Positions 1-7,359 of a DNA stretch of 64,000 nucleotides are shown here, in pieces (positions within the stretch are counted from its first letter, which is position 1; every line of letters begins with the position of its first letter). Source of the stretch: QUBU01 sp014337915 (GTDB taxonomy: Bacteria > Pseudomonadota > Gammaproteobacteria > Steroidobacterales > GCA-2729495); the NCBI GenBank assembly GCA_030263395.1, contig SZOW01000002.1, positions 186,001-250,000 on the forward strand, written 5' to 3'. The notes under the pieces were generated by a model. It made no database searches and was not told the DNA's origin. It was given only the letters and a program-made list of their open reading frames with translations. The position numbers were made by a program, and so were the translations under genes.

Positions 1-955
1 CCAGCTGTACCTTTACGGGGTCGCTGCTGCGCAGGTTGCTGATGGTGATGAAATTCGGGAGCAGCCGGCCATCGGCACCGCGTACCGGGAAATAGCGCTG
101 GTGGCCCTGCAGCGTCGCCATCAGTACTTCCTCGGGCAGGTCCAGGAAGCCGGGGTCGAAGCGGCCCGTAACCGGGACCGGCCACTCGACCAGTGAAGCG
201 ACCTCGTCGAGCACGGCCTCTTCGGTCACCGCCTCACCACCCAGCTGGCGGCCTGCCTGCAGGGCGAGCTCGCGCACGAGGTCGCGTCGTTCCATGAAGT
301 CCGCAATGACGCAACCGGCGTCCCGCAAAGTCGACGGGTAGTCCGCCGGCTGGCGCAGTTCGATCGCACCTTCCGACATGAAGCGATGGCCGCGGCTATG
401 CCTGCCTGCCTGCAGGCCGAGGATCTCTGCCGGCACCACGGATTCGCCAAGCAGCATCACGAGCCAGTGGGCGGGGCGGACGAACTCGAAGTCGTGGTTG
501 CCCCAGCGCATGCGACGGGGTACCGGCAAGCCCGCCAACGCTTCGGCGACGATGCCCGGCAGGATGGCGGCCGCTGGCTTGCCGGCTGCTTCCTCGCGGA
601 ATACCAGCCAGGAGCCGGCCGAGGTCTCCAGCTTCTCCAGCGCATCGACGGCCACGGCGCAGGTCTGCGCGAAGGCCAGGGCGGCACGGGTCGGCTGGCC
701 GGCGGCATCGAAGGCAACCTTCAGCGGCGGACCGCGCTTCTCGATCCGCTGTGCCGGTTGCTCCACCAGCAGCCCGGGAACCAGCACCGCCAGGCGGCGT
801 GGGGTCGCGAACGAGCGTGCCGCACCGCCGCTGAGGCCCGCAGCCTCGAGCCCGCTGACGATGCTGTCACGGAAGGCCAGCTCGAGGTCGCGCAGCGCCT
901 TGGGCGGCAGCTCTTCGGTGCCAATCTCGACGAGGAAGTCGGCATGCGCCGGCAT
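1..955 (-). CDS. glyS: Glycyl-tRNA synthetase beta subunit (partial, C-terminus beyond window)
   Basis: The minus strand reads MPAHADFLVEIGTEELPPKA from an ATG at 955, the typical GlyS N-terminus, and stays open to base 1. About 318 of an expected ~690 residues are therefore present and the rest lies outside the window. Further family stretches include RMRWGNHDFEFVRPAHW and GHQRYFPV. With GlyQ it forms the alpha2beta2 enzyme that charges tRNA-Gly in the cytoplasm; the beta subunit is the tRNA-binding and editing-like part. It starts 25 bp after the glyQ stop, so the two are surely co-transcribed. This is the bacterial tetrameric form of the enzyme, not the single-chain form. Confidence 0.96.
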   Translation of the reverse strand, partial: MPAHADFLVEIGTEELPPKALRDLELAFRDSIVSGLEAAGLSGGAARSFATPRRLAVLVPGLLVEQPAQRIEKRGPPLKVAFDAAGQPTRAALAFAQTCAVAVDALEKLETSAGSWLVFREEAAGKPAAAILPGIVAEALAGLPVPRRMRWGNHDFEFVRPAHWLVMLLGESVVPAEILGLQAGRHSRGHRFMSEGAIELRQPADYPSTLRDAGCVIADFMERRDLVRELALQAGRQLGGEAVTEEAVLDEVASLVEWPVPVTGRFDPGFLDLPEEVLMATLQGHQRYFPVRGADGRLLPNFITISNLRSSDPVKVQL

Positions 956-980
956 CGGGAAATACTCCGGTCGGAGGGTG

Positions 981-1898
981 TCAGGCGGCCGGCCGGGCCG
1001 CGTTGCCCATCGGGAATCCGAGCGCTGCCCGGCTGTCGTAGTAGGCCTGGGCGACCAGCCTGGCCAGCTCGCGCACGCGAAGGATATAGCGCTGGCGCTC
1101 GCTGACGGAAATGGCCTGGCGGGCATCGAGCAGGTTGAAGCTATGGGAGGCCTCCAGCACCTGCTCGTAGGCCGGCAGGGTGAGCTGCCGGTCGATCAAC
1201 GCCCTGCAGTTGCGCTCGGCATCATCGAAGCGCGCGAACAGCACCGCGGTATCGGCGCACTCGAAGTTGTAGCGGGACATCTCCACCTCGTTCTGGTGGA
1301 AGACATCGCCGTATGACACGCGCCCGAACGGACCGTTGGTCCAGGTCAGGTCGTAGACACTCTCGACATCCTGCAGGTACATGGCGATGCGTTCCAGGCC
1401 GTAGGTGATTTCGCCGCTCACCGGGCGACAGTCGAGGCCACCGACCTGCTGGAAGTAGGTGAACTGGGTGACTTCCATGCCGTTCAGCCACACCTCCCAG
1501 CCAAGTCCCCAGGCGCCCAGCGTCGGTGATTCCCAGTTGTCCTCGACGAAACGGATGTCGTGCACCAGTGGGTCGATGCCGAGCGCGCGCAGCGAATCCA
1601 GGTACAGGTCCTGGATGCGCTCCGGTGACGGCTTGAGGATTACCTGGAACTGGTAGTAGTGCTGCAGGCGGTTGGGGTTCTCGCCATAGCGGCCGTCGGT
1701 GGGCCGGCGACTTGGCTGCACGTACGCCGCACTCCAGGGTTCAGGCCCGATGGCCCTCAGGAAGGTGGCCGAGTGGAAGGTGCCGGCGCCCATGGGCATG
1801 TCGTAGGGTTGCAGGACGACGCAACCCTGGCCGGCCCAGAAATGCTGCAATGCCAAAACAAGGTCCTGGAAGGTTGCTGGCGGGCGGCTGGCAGTCAC
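981..1898 (-). CDS. glyQ: Glycyl-tRNA synthetase alpha subunit
   Basis: The 305-residue protein matches the GlyQ family over its whole length (E. coli about 303). It contains AAYVQPSRRPTDGRYGENPN, LGWEVWLNGMEVTQFTYFQQ and SFNLLDARQAISV. It forms glycyl-adenylate and charges tRNA-Gly together with GlyS. The start is taken as GTG at 1898, because this puts the family N-terminus (ATFQDLVLALQHFWAGQGC) about 8 residues in. The frame is open further upstream to an ATG at 2051, but those residues look like translated leader and would run through the glnA enhancer region. No strong Shine-Dalgarno site precedes the GTG. First gene of the glyQ-glyS operon, divergent from glnA. Confidence 0.95.
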   Translation of the reverse strand: MTASRPPATFQDLVLALQHFWAGQGCVVLQPYDMPMGAGTFHSATFLRAIGPEPWSAAYVQPSRRPTDGRYGENPNRLQHYYQFQVILKPSPERIQDLYLDSLRALGIDPLVHDIRFVEDNWESPTLGAWGLGWEVWLNGMEVTQFTYFQQVGGLDCRPVSGEITYGLERIAMYLQDVESVYDLTWTNGPFGRVSYGDVFHQNEVEMSRYNFECADTAVLFARFDDAERNCRALIDRQLTLPAYEQVLEASHSFNLLDARQAISVSERQRYILRVRELARLVAQAYYDSRAALGFPMGNAARPAA

Positions 1899-1989
1899 GC
1901 ATGAAACCCATGAAAAATCAGGCGCGGAAGTATAGCGTTGTTTGCCGTGGCCTCCTTCGGCCCGCCACGATTGTCTGGAAGCAACTAAA

Positions 1990-2006
1990 TGCACTATTGT
2001 GGCGCA
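1990..2006 (+). promoter_or_regulatory. NtrC-binding site (upstream box of the glnA enhancer)
   Basis: The sequence TGCACTATTGTGGCGCA fits the known NtrC palindrome TGCACYA-N3-TGGTGCA with one mismatch. It lies about 95 bp upstream of a sigma-54 promoter and 31 bp (three helical turns) from a second, weaker box. This is the same geometry as the glnA enhancer of enteric bacteria. The ntrB and ntrC genes lie just downstream. Binding is inferred. Confidence 0.82.
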
Positions 2007-2020
2007 TCCGTGCGCCGAGT

Positions 2021-2037
2021 TGCCCATAAATGGTGCA
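2021..2037 (+). promoter_or_regulatory. NtrC-binding site (downstream box of the glnA enhancer)
   Basis: The sequence TGCCCATAAATGGTGCA has a perfect right half-site (TGGTGCA) and a degenerate left half. Taken alone it would be weak. Its spacing of 31 bp from the stronger box at 1990 places both on one DNA face, as needed for NtrC hexamer assembly. Confidence 0.7.
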
Positions 2038-2099
2038 TGCGGCATCAACAAGAAATAAATAACTTTCGATAACTCAAAGAGTTAAGTCTGCACCGTCTT

Positions 2100-2115
2100 T
2101 GGCATGGCTCATGCA
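2100..2115 (+). promoter_or_regulatory. Sigma-54 (-24/-12) promoter of glnA
   Basis: The sequence TGGCATGGCTCATGCA matches the RpoN consensus TGGCACG-N4-TTGCA at all but two positions and keeps the essential GG and GC doublets 12 bp apart. It lies 73 bp upstream of the glnA ATG, so transcription would begin near 2127. With the two NtrC boxes it makes a complete nitrogen-regulated promoter. Confidence 0.82.
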
Positions 2116-2187
2116 TCGCGCCTGCGGCTGATCACCGCTGGTCAACGAATCGAATTCTGAATTCCCGAACATTCTGGAGGATGTGCA

Positions 2188-3597
2188 ATGAAGCCCGCTG
2201 ACGTACTGAATCTCATCAAGGAAAAGGACGCCAAGTTCGTCGACCTGCGGTTCACCGACACCCGCGGCAAGGAACAGCATGTGACCATCCCGGCCCGGCT
2301 GGCCGATGAATCGCTGTTCGAGGACGGCAAGATGTTCGATGGCTCGTCGATCGCCGGCTGGAAGGGCATCAATGAGTCCGACATGGTTCTGATGCCGGAC
2401 CCGGCCACCGCGAGGCTCGACGTCTTCAGCGAAGACGCCACCATCAACATCAGCTGCGACGTCCTCGAGCCGTCCACCATGCAGGGCTATTCGCGCTGCC
2501 CGCGCACGCTGGCCCAGCGCGCGGAGGCCTACCTCAAGTCCACCGGCATTGCCGACCAGGCGTTCTTCGGCCCGGAGAATGAATTCTTCATCTTCGACGA
2601 TGTCCGCTATGGCTCGACCATCAACAGCGGCTTCTACTCGGTGGACTCCGCCGAAGCTTCGTGGAACTCCAACCGCGCCGAGAAGGACGGCGGCAACATC
2701 GGCCACCGCCCGGGCGTGAAGGGCGGCTATTTTCCCGTGCCGCCGGTCGATTCGCTGCACGACATCCGCTCCGCCATGTGTCTGTCGCTGGAGCAGATGG
2801 GGATCAACGTCGAGGTCCACCACCACGAAGTGGCGACCGCCGGCCAGTGCGAGATCGGCGTGAAGTTCGGCCATCTCGTCCAGAAGGGCGACGAGGTGCA
2901 GGTCCTCAAGTATGTCCTGCAGAACGTTGCGCACAGCTATGGCAAGACCGTCACCTTCATGCCGAAGCCGCTGGTCGGGGACAATGGCAGCGGCATGCAT
3001 GTCCACCAGTCGCTGGCGAAGGGCGGCAAGAACCTGTTCACCGGTGACCGCTATGGCGGCCTGTCGGAACTGGCGCTTTACTACATCGGCGGCATCCTCA
3101 GGCACGCCAAGGCCCTGAATGCCTTCACCAACGCGAGCACCAACAGCTACAAGCGCCTGGTGCCGCATTTCGAGGCACCGGTGATGCTGGCCTACTCGGC
3201 ACGCAACCGGTCCGCCTCGATCCGTATCCCGATCTCCAGCCCGAAGGGCCGGCGTATCGAGGTGCGCTTCCCGGACAGCACGGCGAACCCGTACCTCGCC
3301 TTCTCGGCGATGATGATGGCGGGTCTCGACGGCATCAAGAACAAGATCAACCCGGGCGAAGCCATGGACAAGGACCTGTACGACCTGCCGCCGGAGGAGG
3401 AGAAGAAGATCCCGCAGGTGGCGTTTTCCCTGGAGCAGGCCCTCAATGAACTCGACAAGGATCGTGAATTCCTGATGGCGGGCGACGTGTTCTCGGCTGA
3501 CATGATCGACGCGTATATCGACCTGAAGATGCAGGACGTTACCCGGGTGCGCATGACCACCCATCCGGTGGAGTTCGAGCTGTACTACAGCCTGTAG
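2188..3597 (+). CDS. glnA: Glutamine synthetase type I (GS-I beta)
   Basis: The 469-residue protein is full length for dodecameric GS-I. It makes glutamine from glutamate, ammonia and ATP in the cytoplasm. Visible motifs are FDGSSIAGW near residue 50, GPENEFFIFD near 130, HHHEVATAGQCEIG near 210, NGSGMHVHQSL near 268 and RFPDSTANPYLAFSAMMMAG near 355. The adenylylation loop DKDLYDLPPEE carries Tyr398, so activity is probably switched off by GlnE-type adenylylation. A GGAGG Shine-Dalgarno site sits 7 bases before the ATG. Upstream is a sigma-54 promoter with two NtrC boxes; ntrB and ntrC follow after one small gene. Confidence 0.99.
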   Translation: MKPADVLNLIKEKDAKFVDLRFTDTRGKEQHVTIPARLADESLFEDGKMFDGSSIAGWKGINESDMVLMPDPATARLDVFSEDATINISCDVLEPSTMQGYSRCPRTLAQRAEAYLKSTGIADQAFFGPENEFFIFDDVRYGSTINSGFYSVDSAEASWNSNRAEKDGGNIGHRPGVKGGYFPVPPVDSLHDIRSAMCLSLEQMGINVEVHHHEVATAGQCEIGVKFGHLVQKGDEVQVLKYVLQNVAHSYGKTVTFMPKPLVGDNGSGMHVHQSLAKGGKNLFTGDRYGGLSELALYYIGGILRHAKALNAFTNASTNSYKRLVPHFEAPVMLAYSARNRSASIRIPISSPKGRRIEVRFPDSTANPYLAFSAMMMAGLDGIKNKINPGEAMDKDLYDLPPEEEKKIPQVAFSLEQALNELDKDREFLMAGDVFSADMIDAYIDLKMQDVTRVRMTTHPVEFELYYSL

Positions 3598-3608
3598 GCA
3601 CTACGGCG

Positions 3609-3645
3609 GCGCGTCACGGGTCTTGACTTAAGGTCCGTGGCGCGC
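3609..3645 (+). terminator. GC-rich stem-loop after glnA
   Basis: GCGCGTCACGG (3609-3619) pairs with CCGTGGCGCGC (3635-3645), with one internal mismatch and a 15-base loop. There is no T-tract, so this is not a classical intrinsic terminator. It could attenuate read-through from glnA into the ntrBC side or protect the 3' end of the glnA mRNA. Confidence 0.45.
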
Positions 3646-3681
3646 TGGTCCGGCCGGCCGCCGTGAGGGTATGCTTGGGGC

Positions 3682-4209
3682 ATGAGAAACCTGCTCCTGC
3701 TCGTACTGCTCCTGGCGCTGCCGGCCAGCGCGACCGACGTCTACCGCTGGGTCGATTCGGCGGGCCAGGCACACTATTCCGACCAGTGGCAGCCGGGTGC
3801 CGAAAAGATCCGCATCCAGGAGTCACCGGGTTTCGCCGCCCCGAAGCCGGCTGCGGCAGCCACTGCAGCACCAGCTGCAGGCAGGCAGCCGGTACCGGCA
3901 GCGAAGTCCCGCTATGAGTCGCTGGAGATCGTCAGTCCGGCGCAGCAGGAGGTACTTTGGAACATCGCAGGCCAGGTCCGGGTGTCGATGCGGGTGAGTC
4001 CGGAGCTCCAGCCGGGCAACCACCTGCGGCTGTACCTGGACGGCGTGGCGCAGGATCTCCCGGAGGCGAGCACAGAAGTGCAGCTCCAGGACGTCTACCG
4101 TGGCGTGCACACGCTGAAGGCCGAGGTGATGGACAGGAACCAGGCAGTGCTCGCCGAGAGCGAGCCGACGACGTTCGTCGTCCGCCAGACTTCCATCGCC
4201 AAACCCTGA
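3682..4209 (+). CDS. DUF4124-domain exported protein
   Basis: The 175-residue protein begins with a signal peptide (MRNLLLLVLLLALPASA). The DUF4124 signature DVYRWVDSAGQAHYSDQ follows directly. After an Ala/Pro-rich linker (residues 50-75), residues 80-170 form an Ig-like beta domain of the kind seen in this family (LRLYLDGVAQ, TLKAEVMD). The gene sits between glnA and ntrB, a conserved position in many Gammaproteobacteria; its function is unknown. Its TGA stop overlaps the proposed CTG start of ntrB, so translation of the two is probably coupled. Confidence 0.88.
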   Translation: MRNLLLLVLLLALPASATDVYRWVDSAGQAHYSDQWQPGAEKIRIQESPGFAAPKPAAAATAAPAAGRQPVPAAKSRYESLEIVSPAQQEVLWNIAGQVRVSMRVSPELQPGNHLRLYLDGVAQDLPEASTEVQLQDVYRGVHTLKAEVMDRNQAVLAESEPTTFVVRQTSIAKP

Positions 4210-5318
4210 CCGGGGCTGTCGACACGGCGCCGGTCGGCAGCCTGCCCGCTTCGCTCATTCTCGACGGCCTCACCACGGCCGTGGCCGTCGTGCGACCGGA
4301 TGGCTATGTCTGCCAGCTCAATGCCGCCGCGGAGTCGCTGCTTGGCATCAGTGCCAACCAGGCCCACGAGCGCCACCTGCCGTCGCTGCAGCCCGAACTG
4401 GCGCCGCTGGCGCCGCTGATCGGGCGTGCTGCAGCCTCAGGCCAGAGCTACGGCCATGAATTCGGGCTGCATCCCGTTTACCGGCAGGGCGAGGTCATGC
4501 AGGTCACGGCCCGCGCCACGCCGCTGCGCACCGAGGCCGGCCTGGTCATCGTCATCGAACTCATCGACGCCACACAGTGGCGGCATATCGACCGCGAGAA
4601 GGCGCTGATCAGCCAGCACGACGCCAGCCGCCGGGTCATCCACCAGCTGGCACACGAGATCCGCAATCCGCTGGGTGGCCTGCGCGGCGCCGCACAGCTG
4701 CTGGAACGCGAGCTACCCACCGCCGAGTTGCGCGAGTACACGCGGGTCATCATCGGTGAGGCTGATCGCCTCGCTGCGCTGACCGACAGCCTGCTCGGCC
4801 CGGCCCGCAGCCTGCGGCGCGAACCCGTGAACATCCACGAAGTCCTCGAGCGGGTGCGTACCCTGGTGGCCAGCGAGGTGCCGCCGGGCGTGAAGCTGCT
4901 GCGCGACTACGATCCCAGCCTGCCACCCATCCCCGTCGACCGCGACCAGATGGTGCAGGCCGTGCTCAACATCGTCCGCAATGCGGCCCAGGCGGTCGGC
5001 CAGTCCGGACGGATCACACTGCGCAGCCGCGCACTGACCAACTGGATCATCGGCGACCATCGGCACAAGGTGGTGGCGAACATCGAGATCGAGGACGATG
5101 GTCCCGGGGTCGCCCCGGAACTCGGGGACTCGATCTTCTATCCGCTCGTGTCCGGCCGCAGCGACGGCACCGGGCTGGGCCTGCCGCTGGCGCAGGAGAT
5201 CCTCAGCCGCCATGGCGGCCTCATTGAGTACCGCTCGCGGCCTGGCGAGACGGTGTTCATGCTGCGGCTGCCGGTGGAACCCGTGGAAGCCCAGCCGCAT
5301 TCTGGTGGTGCCGCATGA
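4206..5318 (+). CDS. ntrB: Nitrogen regulation sensor histidine kinase NtrB (GlnL)
   Basis: An N-terminal PAS domain (residues 15-125) is followed by the H-box HQLAHEIRNPLGGLRGAAQL with His150 and by N, G1 (IEDDGPGV) and G2 (GTGLGLPLA) boxes. The phosphate-transfer region LLRDYDPSLPPIPVDRDQ is also typical. NtrB phosphorylates NtrC under nitrogen limitation and dephosphorylates it when PII is present. No ATG, GTG or TTG exists in frame near the expected N-terminus. The only candidate that keeps the PAS domain and the family length (370 aa here, about 350 in E. coli) is CTG at 4206, in a CTGA overlap with the previous stop. The next in-frame GTG (4281) would cut into the PAS domain. The end overlaps ntrC by ATGA. 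Confidence 0.93.
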   Translation: MTGAVDTAPVGSLPASLILDGLTTAVAVVRPDGYVCQLNAAAESLLGISANQAHERHLPSLQPELAPLAPLIGRAAASGQSYGHEFGLHPVYRQGEVMQVTARATPLRTEAGLVIVIELIDATQWRHIDREKALISQHDASRRVIHQLAHEIRNPLGGLRGAAQLLERELPTAELREYTRVIIGEADRLAALTDSLLGPARSLRREPVNIHEVLERVRTLVASEVPPGVKLLRDYDPSLPPIPVDRDQMVQAVLNIVRNAAQAVGQSGRITLRSRALTNWIIGDHRHKVVANIEIEDDGPGVAPELGDSIFYPLVSGRSDGTGLGLPLAQEILSRHGGLIEYRSRPGETVFMLRLPVEPVEAQPHSGGAA

Positions 5319-6721
5319 GTGGCATGCCGCTCACTGTCTGGGTCGTCGACGATGATGATGCCGTCCGTTGGGTGCTGGACAAGGCACTGAAGGCGGCCGG
5401 CATCAGCACCCGCAGTTTCGAGGGGGCGGAGGAATTTTTCGCTGCCCTCGGCGAGGAGCGGCCGGACGTGGTCGTGACGGATGTGCGCATGCCCGGCGTG
5501 GACGGCATGGGACTGATGCGCCGTCTGGAGGCCAGCGGCCTTACGCTGCCGGTCATCGTCATCACCGCCCATACCGACCTGGACAGCGCCGTGGCAGCCT
5601 ACCGTGGCGGCGCCTTCGAGTATCTGCCCAAGCCCTTCGACGTGGACGAGGCCGTTGCCCTCGTGTGGCGTGCCGCCAGGTCGGTGAACCATGCGGCGTC
5701 GGCGAAGCCGGCTGAGGGCGCGGTGATGCCGCAGATGATCGGCCAGGCCCCGGCCATGCAGGAAGTGTTCCGCACCATCGGGCGCCTGTCGCGTTCCAGC
5801 ATGAACGTGCTCATCACCGGCGAGTCCGGTACCGGCAAGGAGCTGGTGGCCCGGGCCCTGCACCAGCACAGCCCGCGCTCGGCCAAGCCCTTCGTGGCAC
5901 TGAACACCACGGCGATCGCCTCGGAACTGCTGGAGTCCGAGCTCTTCGGGCACGAGCGCGGCGCCTTCACCGGTGCCGACGCACGCCGCATCGGCCGCTT
6001 CGAACAGGCACACACCGGTACGCTGTTCCTCGACGAGATCGGCGACATGTCACCGGCCCTGCAGACGCGCCTGCTACGCGTACTTGCCGAAGGCGAGTTT
6101 TACCGCGTCGGCGGACAGCAGCCGATCCGCGTGGACGTGCGGGTCATCGCCGCGACCAACCAGGACCTGCCCGTGGCGGTGCGCGAGGGCCGATTCCGCG
6201 AAGACCTGTTCCATCGCCTCAACGTGATCCACATCGGGACCCCGCCGCTGCGGGAGCGCCGGGATGACATCCCGCTGCTGGTCGGGCACTACCTGCGGGA
6301 AGCGGCCCGCGAGCTGGGCGTGGAGCCCAAGGCCGTGGCCGCGGATGCACTCGCGCTGCTCAAGGGCTTCGACTGGCCAGGCAATGTGCGCCAGCTGGTG
6401 AACGCCTGCCGGCGCCTGACCGTGACTGCAGCCGGCCCGGAGATCCAGGCGGCTGACATCCCGGCGGACCTCGGTGGCAAGGGCCAGCGGCTGTCCGGAG
6501 CGCCGGAGTGGTCAGCCAGCCTGATGCGCTGGGCCGAACGCCAGCTCGACAGCGGCACTACCGAGCCACTTCTGAACACGGCCTTGCCGGAGTTCGAGAA
6601 GGCGCTGATCCGCACCGCCCTGGCCCGCGCCCAGGGGCACCGGCAGGAAGCGGCACGCCTGCTGGGTTGGGGCCGCAATACGCTGACGCGGAAGATCCAG
6701 GAACTGCAGCTCGACCTGTAG
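5315..6721 (+). CDS. ntrC: Nitrogen response regulator NtrC (sigma-54 activator)
   Basis: The 468-residue protein has three parts: a receiver domain (residues 5-120, phospho-acceptor Asp56 in VTDVRMPG), an AAA+ domain (140-380) with Walker A GESGTGKE and the sigma-54 contact loop GAFTGA, and a C-terminal Fis-type helix-turn-helix (EAARLLGWGRNTLTRKIQEL). When phosphorylated it forms a hexamer on enhancers and remodels the sigma-54 polymerase. Two matching boxes and a sigma-54 promoter lie upstream of glnA in this window. The ATG overlaps the ntrB stop (ATGA). Confidence 0.98.
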   Translation: MSGMPLTVWVVDDDDAVRWVLDKALKAAGISTRSFEGAEEFFAALGEERPDVVVTDVRMPGVDGMGLMRRLEASGLTLPVIVITAHTDLDSAVAAYRGGAFEYLPKPFDVDEAVALVWRAARSVNHAASAKPAEGAVMPQMIGQAPAMQEVFRTIGRLSRSSMNVLITGESGTGKELVARALHQHSPRSAKPFVALNTTAIASELLESELFGHERGAFTGADARRIGRFEQAHTGTLFLDEIGDMSPALQTRLLRVLAEGEFYRVGGQQPIRVDVRVIAATNQDLPVAVREGRFREDLFHRLNVIHIGTPPLRERRDDIPLLVGHYLREAARELGVEPKAVAADALALLKGFDWPGNVRQLVNACRRLTVTAAGPEIQAADIPADLGGKGQRLSGAPEWSASLMRWAERQLDSGTTEPLLNTALPEFEKALIRTALARAQGHRQEAARLLGWGRNTLTRKIQELQLDL

Positions 6722-6813
6722 GCGCATTGCGCTGGCCCTGCCACCCGGTCGGGCTTTGAAAATGGCAGCCGTCCGGCGATCATGAATCATTCTTGGCGTT
6801 TGCAGAGGGGCTC

Positions 6814-7335
6814 ATGAGCCGTCGGACTACCACCACAGGCCGGAAACAGGCCCGCCCGTCATCGATCAAGGGACACAATTCAGCAGGGCCTGGTCGCAAC
6901 CGGACACGAACACCGGACAGCACCAGGCGGCAGCCACTTGGCACAGGTTCGAGCAGGATGACGAAACTGGCGGGGCGCCAGGAGTCGCCATCGGCAATTC
7001 CAGCGCATATCCGTGCCGCGGGAACCGCGGCTGACCAGGCGGACAGGGACTACCTGCGGCGCAAGCTCGGGCGCAAGCTCGGCAAATTTGCGAGGTCGAT
7101 CCAGCGGGTGAGCGTGCGCATCGAGGACGTCAATGGCCCGCGTGGCGGCATTGACCAGCGCTGCACGATCAAGGTGACGCTCGCCGACCTTCCCAGCGTC
7201 ATCGTCGAAGCCAATAGCGACTCATTGCAGGCGGCGATGGATGATGCACTGGCCCGGGTGGAGCGTGCCGTGAAGCAGGCGCTGCAGCGGCGCCGTGCCA
7301 GGCCGCTCAGGGCGCGCAAGCCTGTCACGGAATAG
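6814..7335 (+). CDS. HPF/RaiA-family (ribosome hibernation-like) protein with long N-terminal extension
   Basis: Residues about 65-165 resemble the S30EA/HPF fold: DYLRRKLGRKLGKFARSIQR, then VSVRIEDVNGP, then a beta strand CTIKVTLADLPSVIVEA and a helix with AAMDDALARVERAVKQAL. HPF/RaiA proteins bind the 30S subunit and promote ribosome hibernation. The first ~60 residues are a polar, low-complexity stretch rich in Arg, Thr, Ser and Gly, unusual for the family. An AGAGGGG Shine-Dalgarno site precedes the ATG at 6814. A shorter start at 6958 (125 aa) is possible. The gene follows ntrC by 92 bp on the same strand. Confidence 0.75.
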   Translation: MSRRTTTTGRKQARPSSIKGHNSAGPGRNRTRTPDSTRRQPLGTGSSRMTKLAGRQESPSAIPAHIRAAGTAADQADRDYLRRKLGRKLGKFARSIQRVSVRIEDVNGPRGGIDQRCTIKVTLADLPSVIVEANSDSLQAAMDDALARVERAVKQALQRRRARPLRARKPVTE

Positions 7336-7359
7336 AAGCCCCCGGGAGCCGGGCGCGCG

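Noticed and set aside
1899..2051. 51-residue N-terminal extension of GlyQ
   Set aside because: Family homology begins just after GTG 1898, and the extension would be encoded by the glnA enhancer region.
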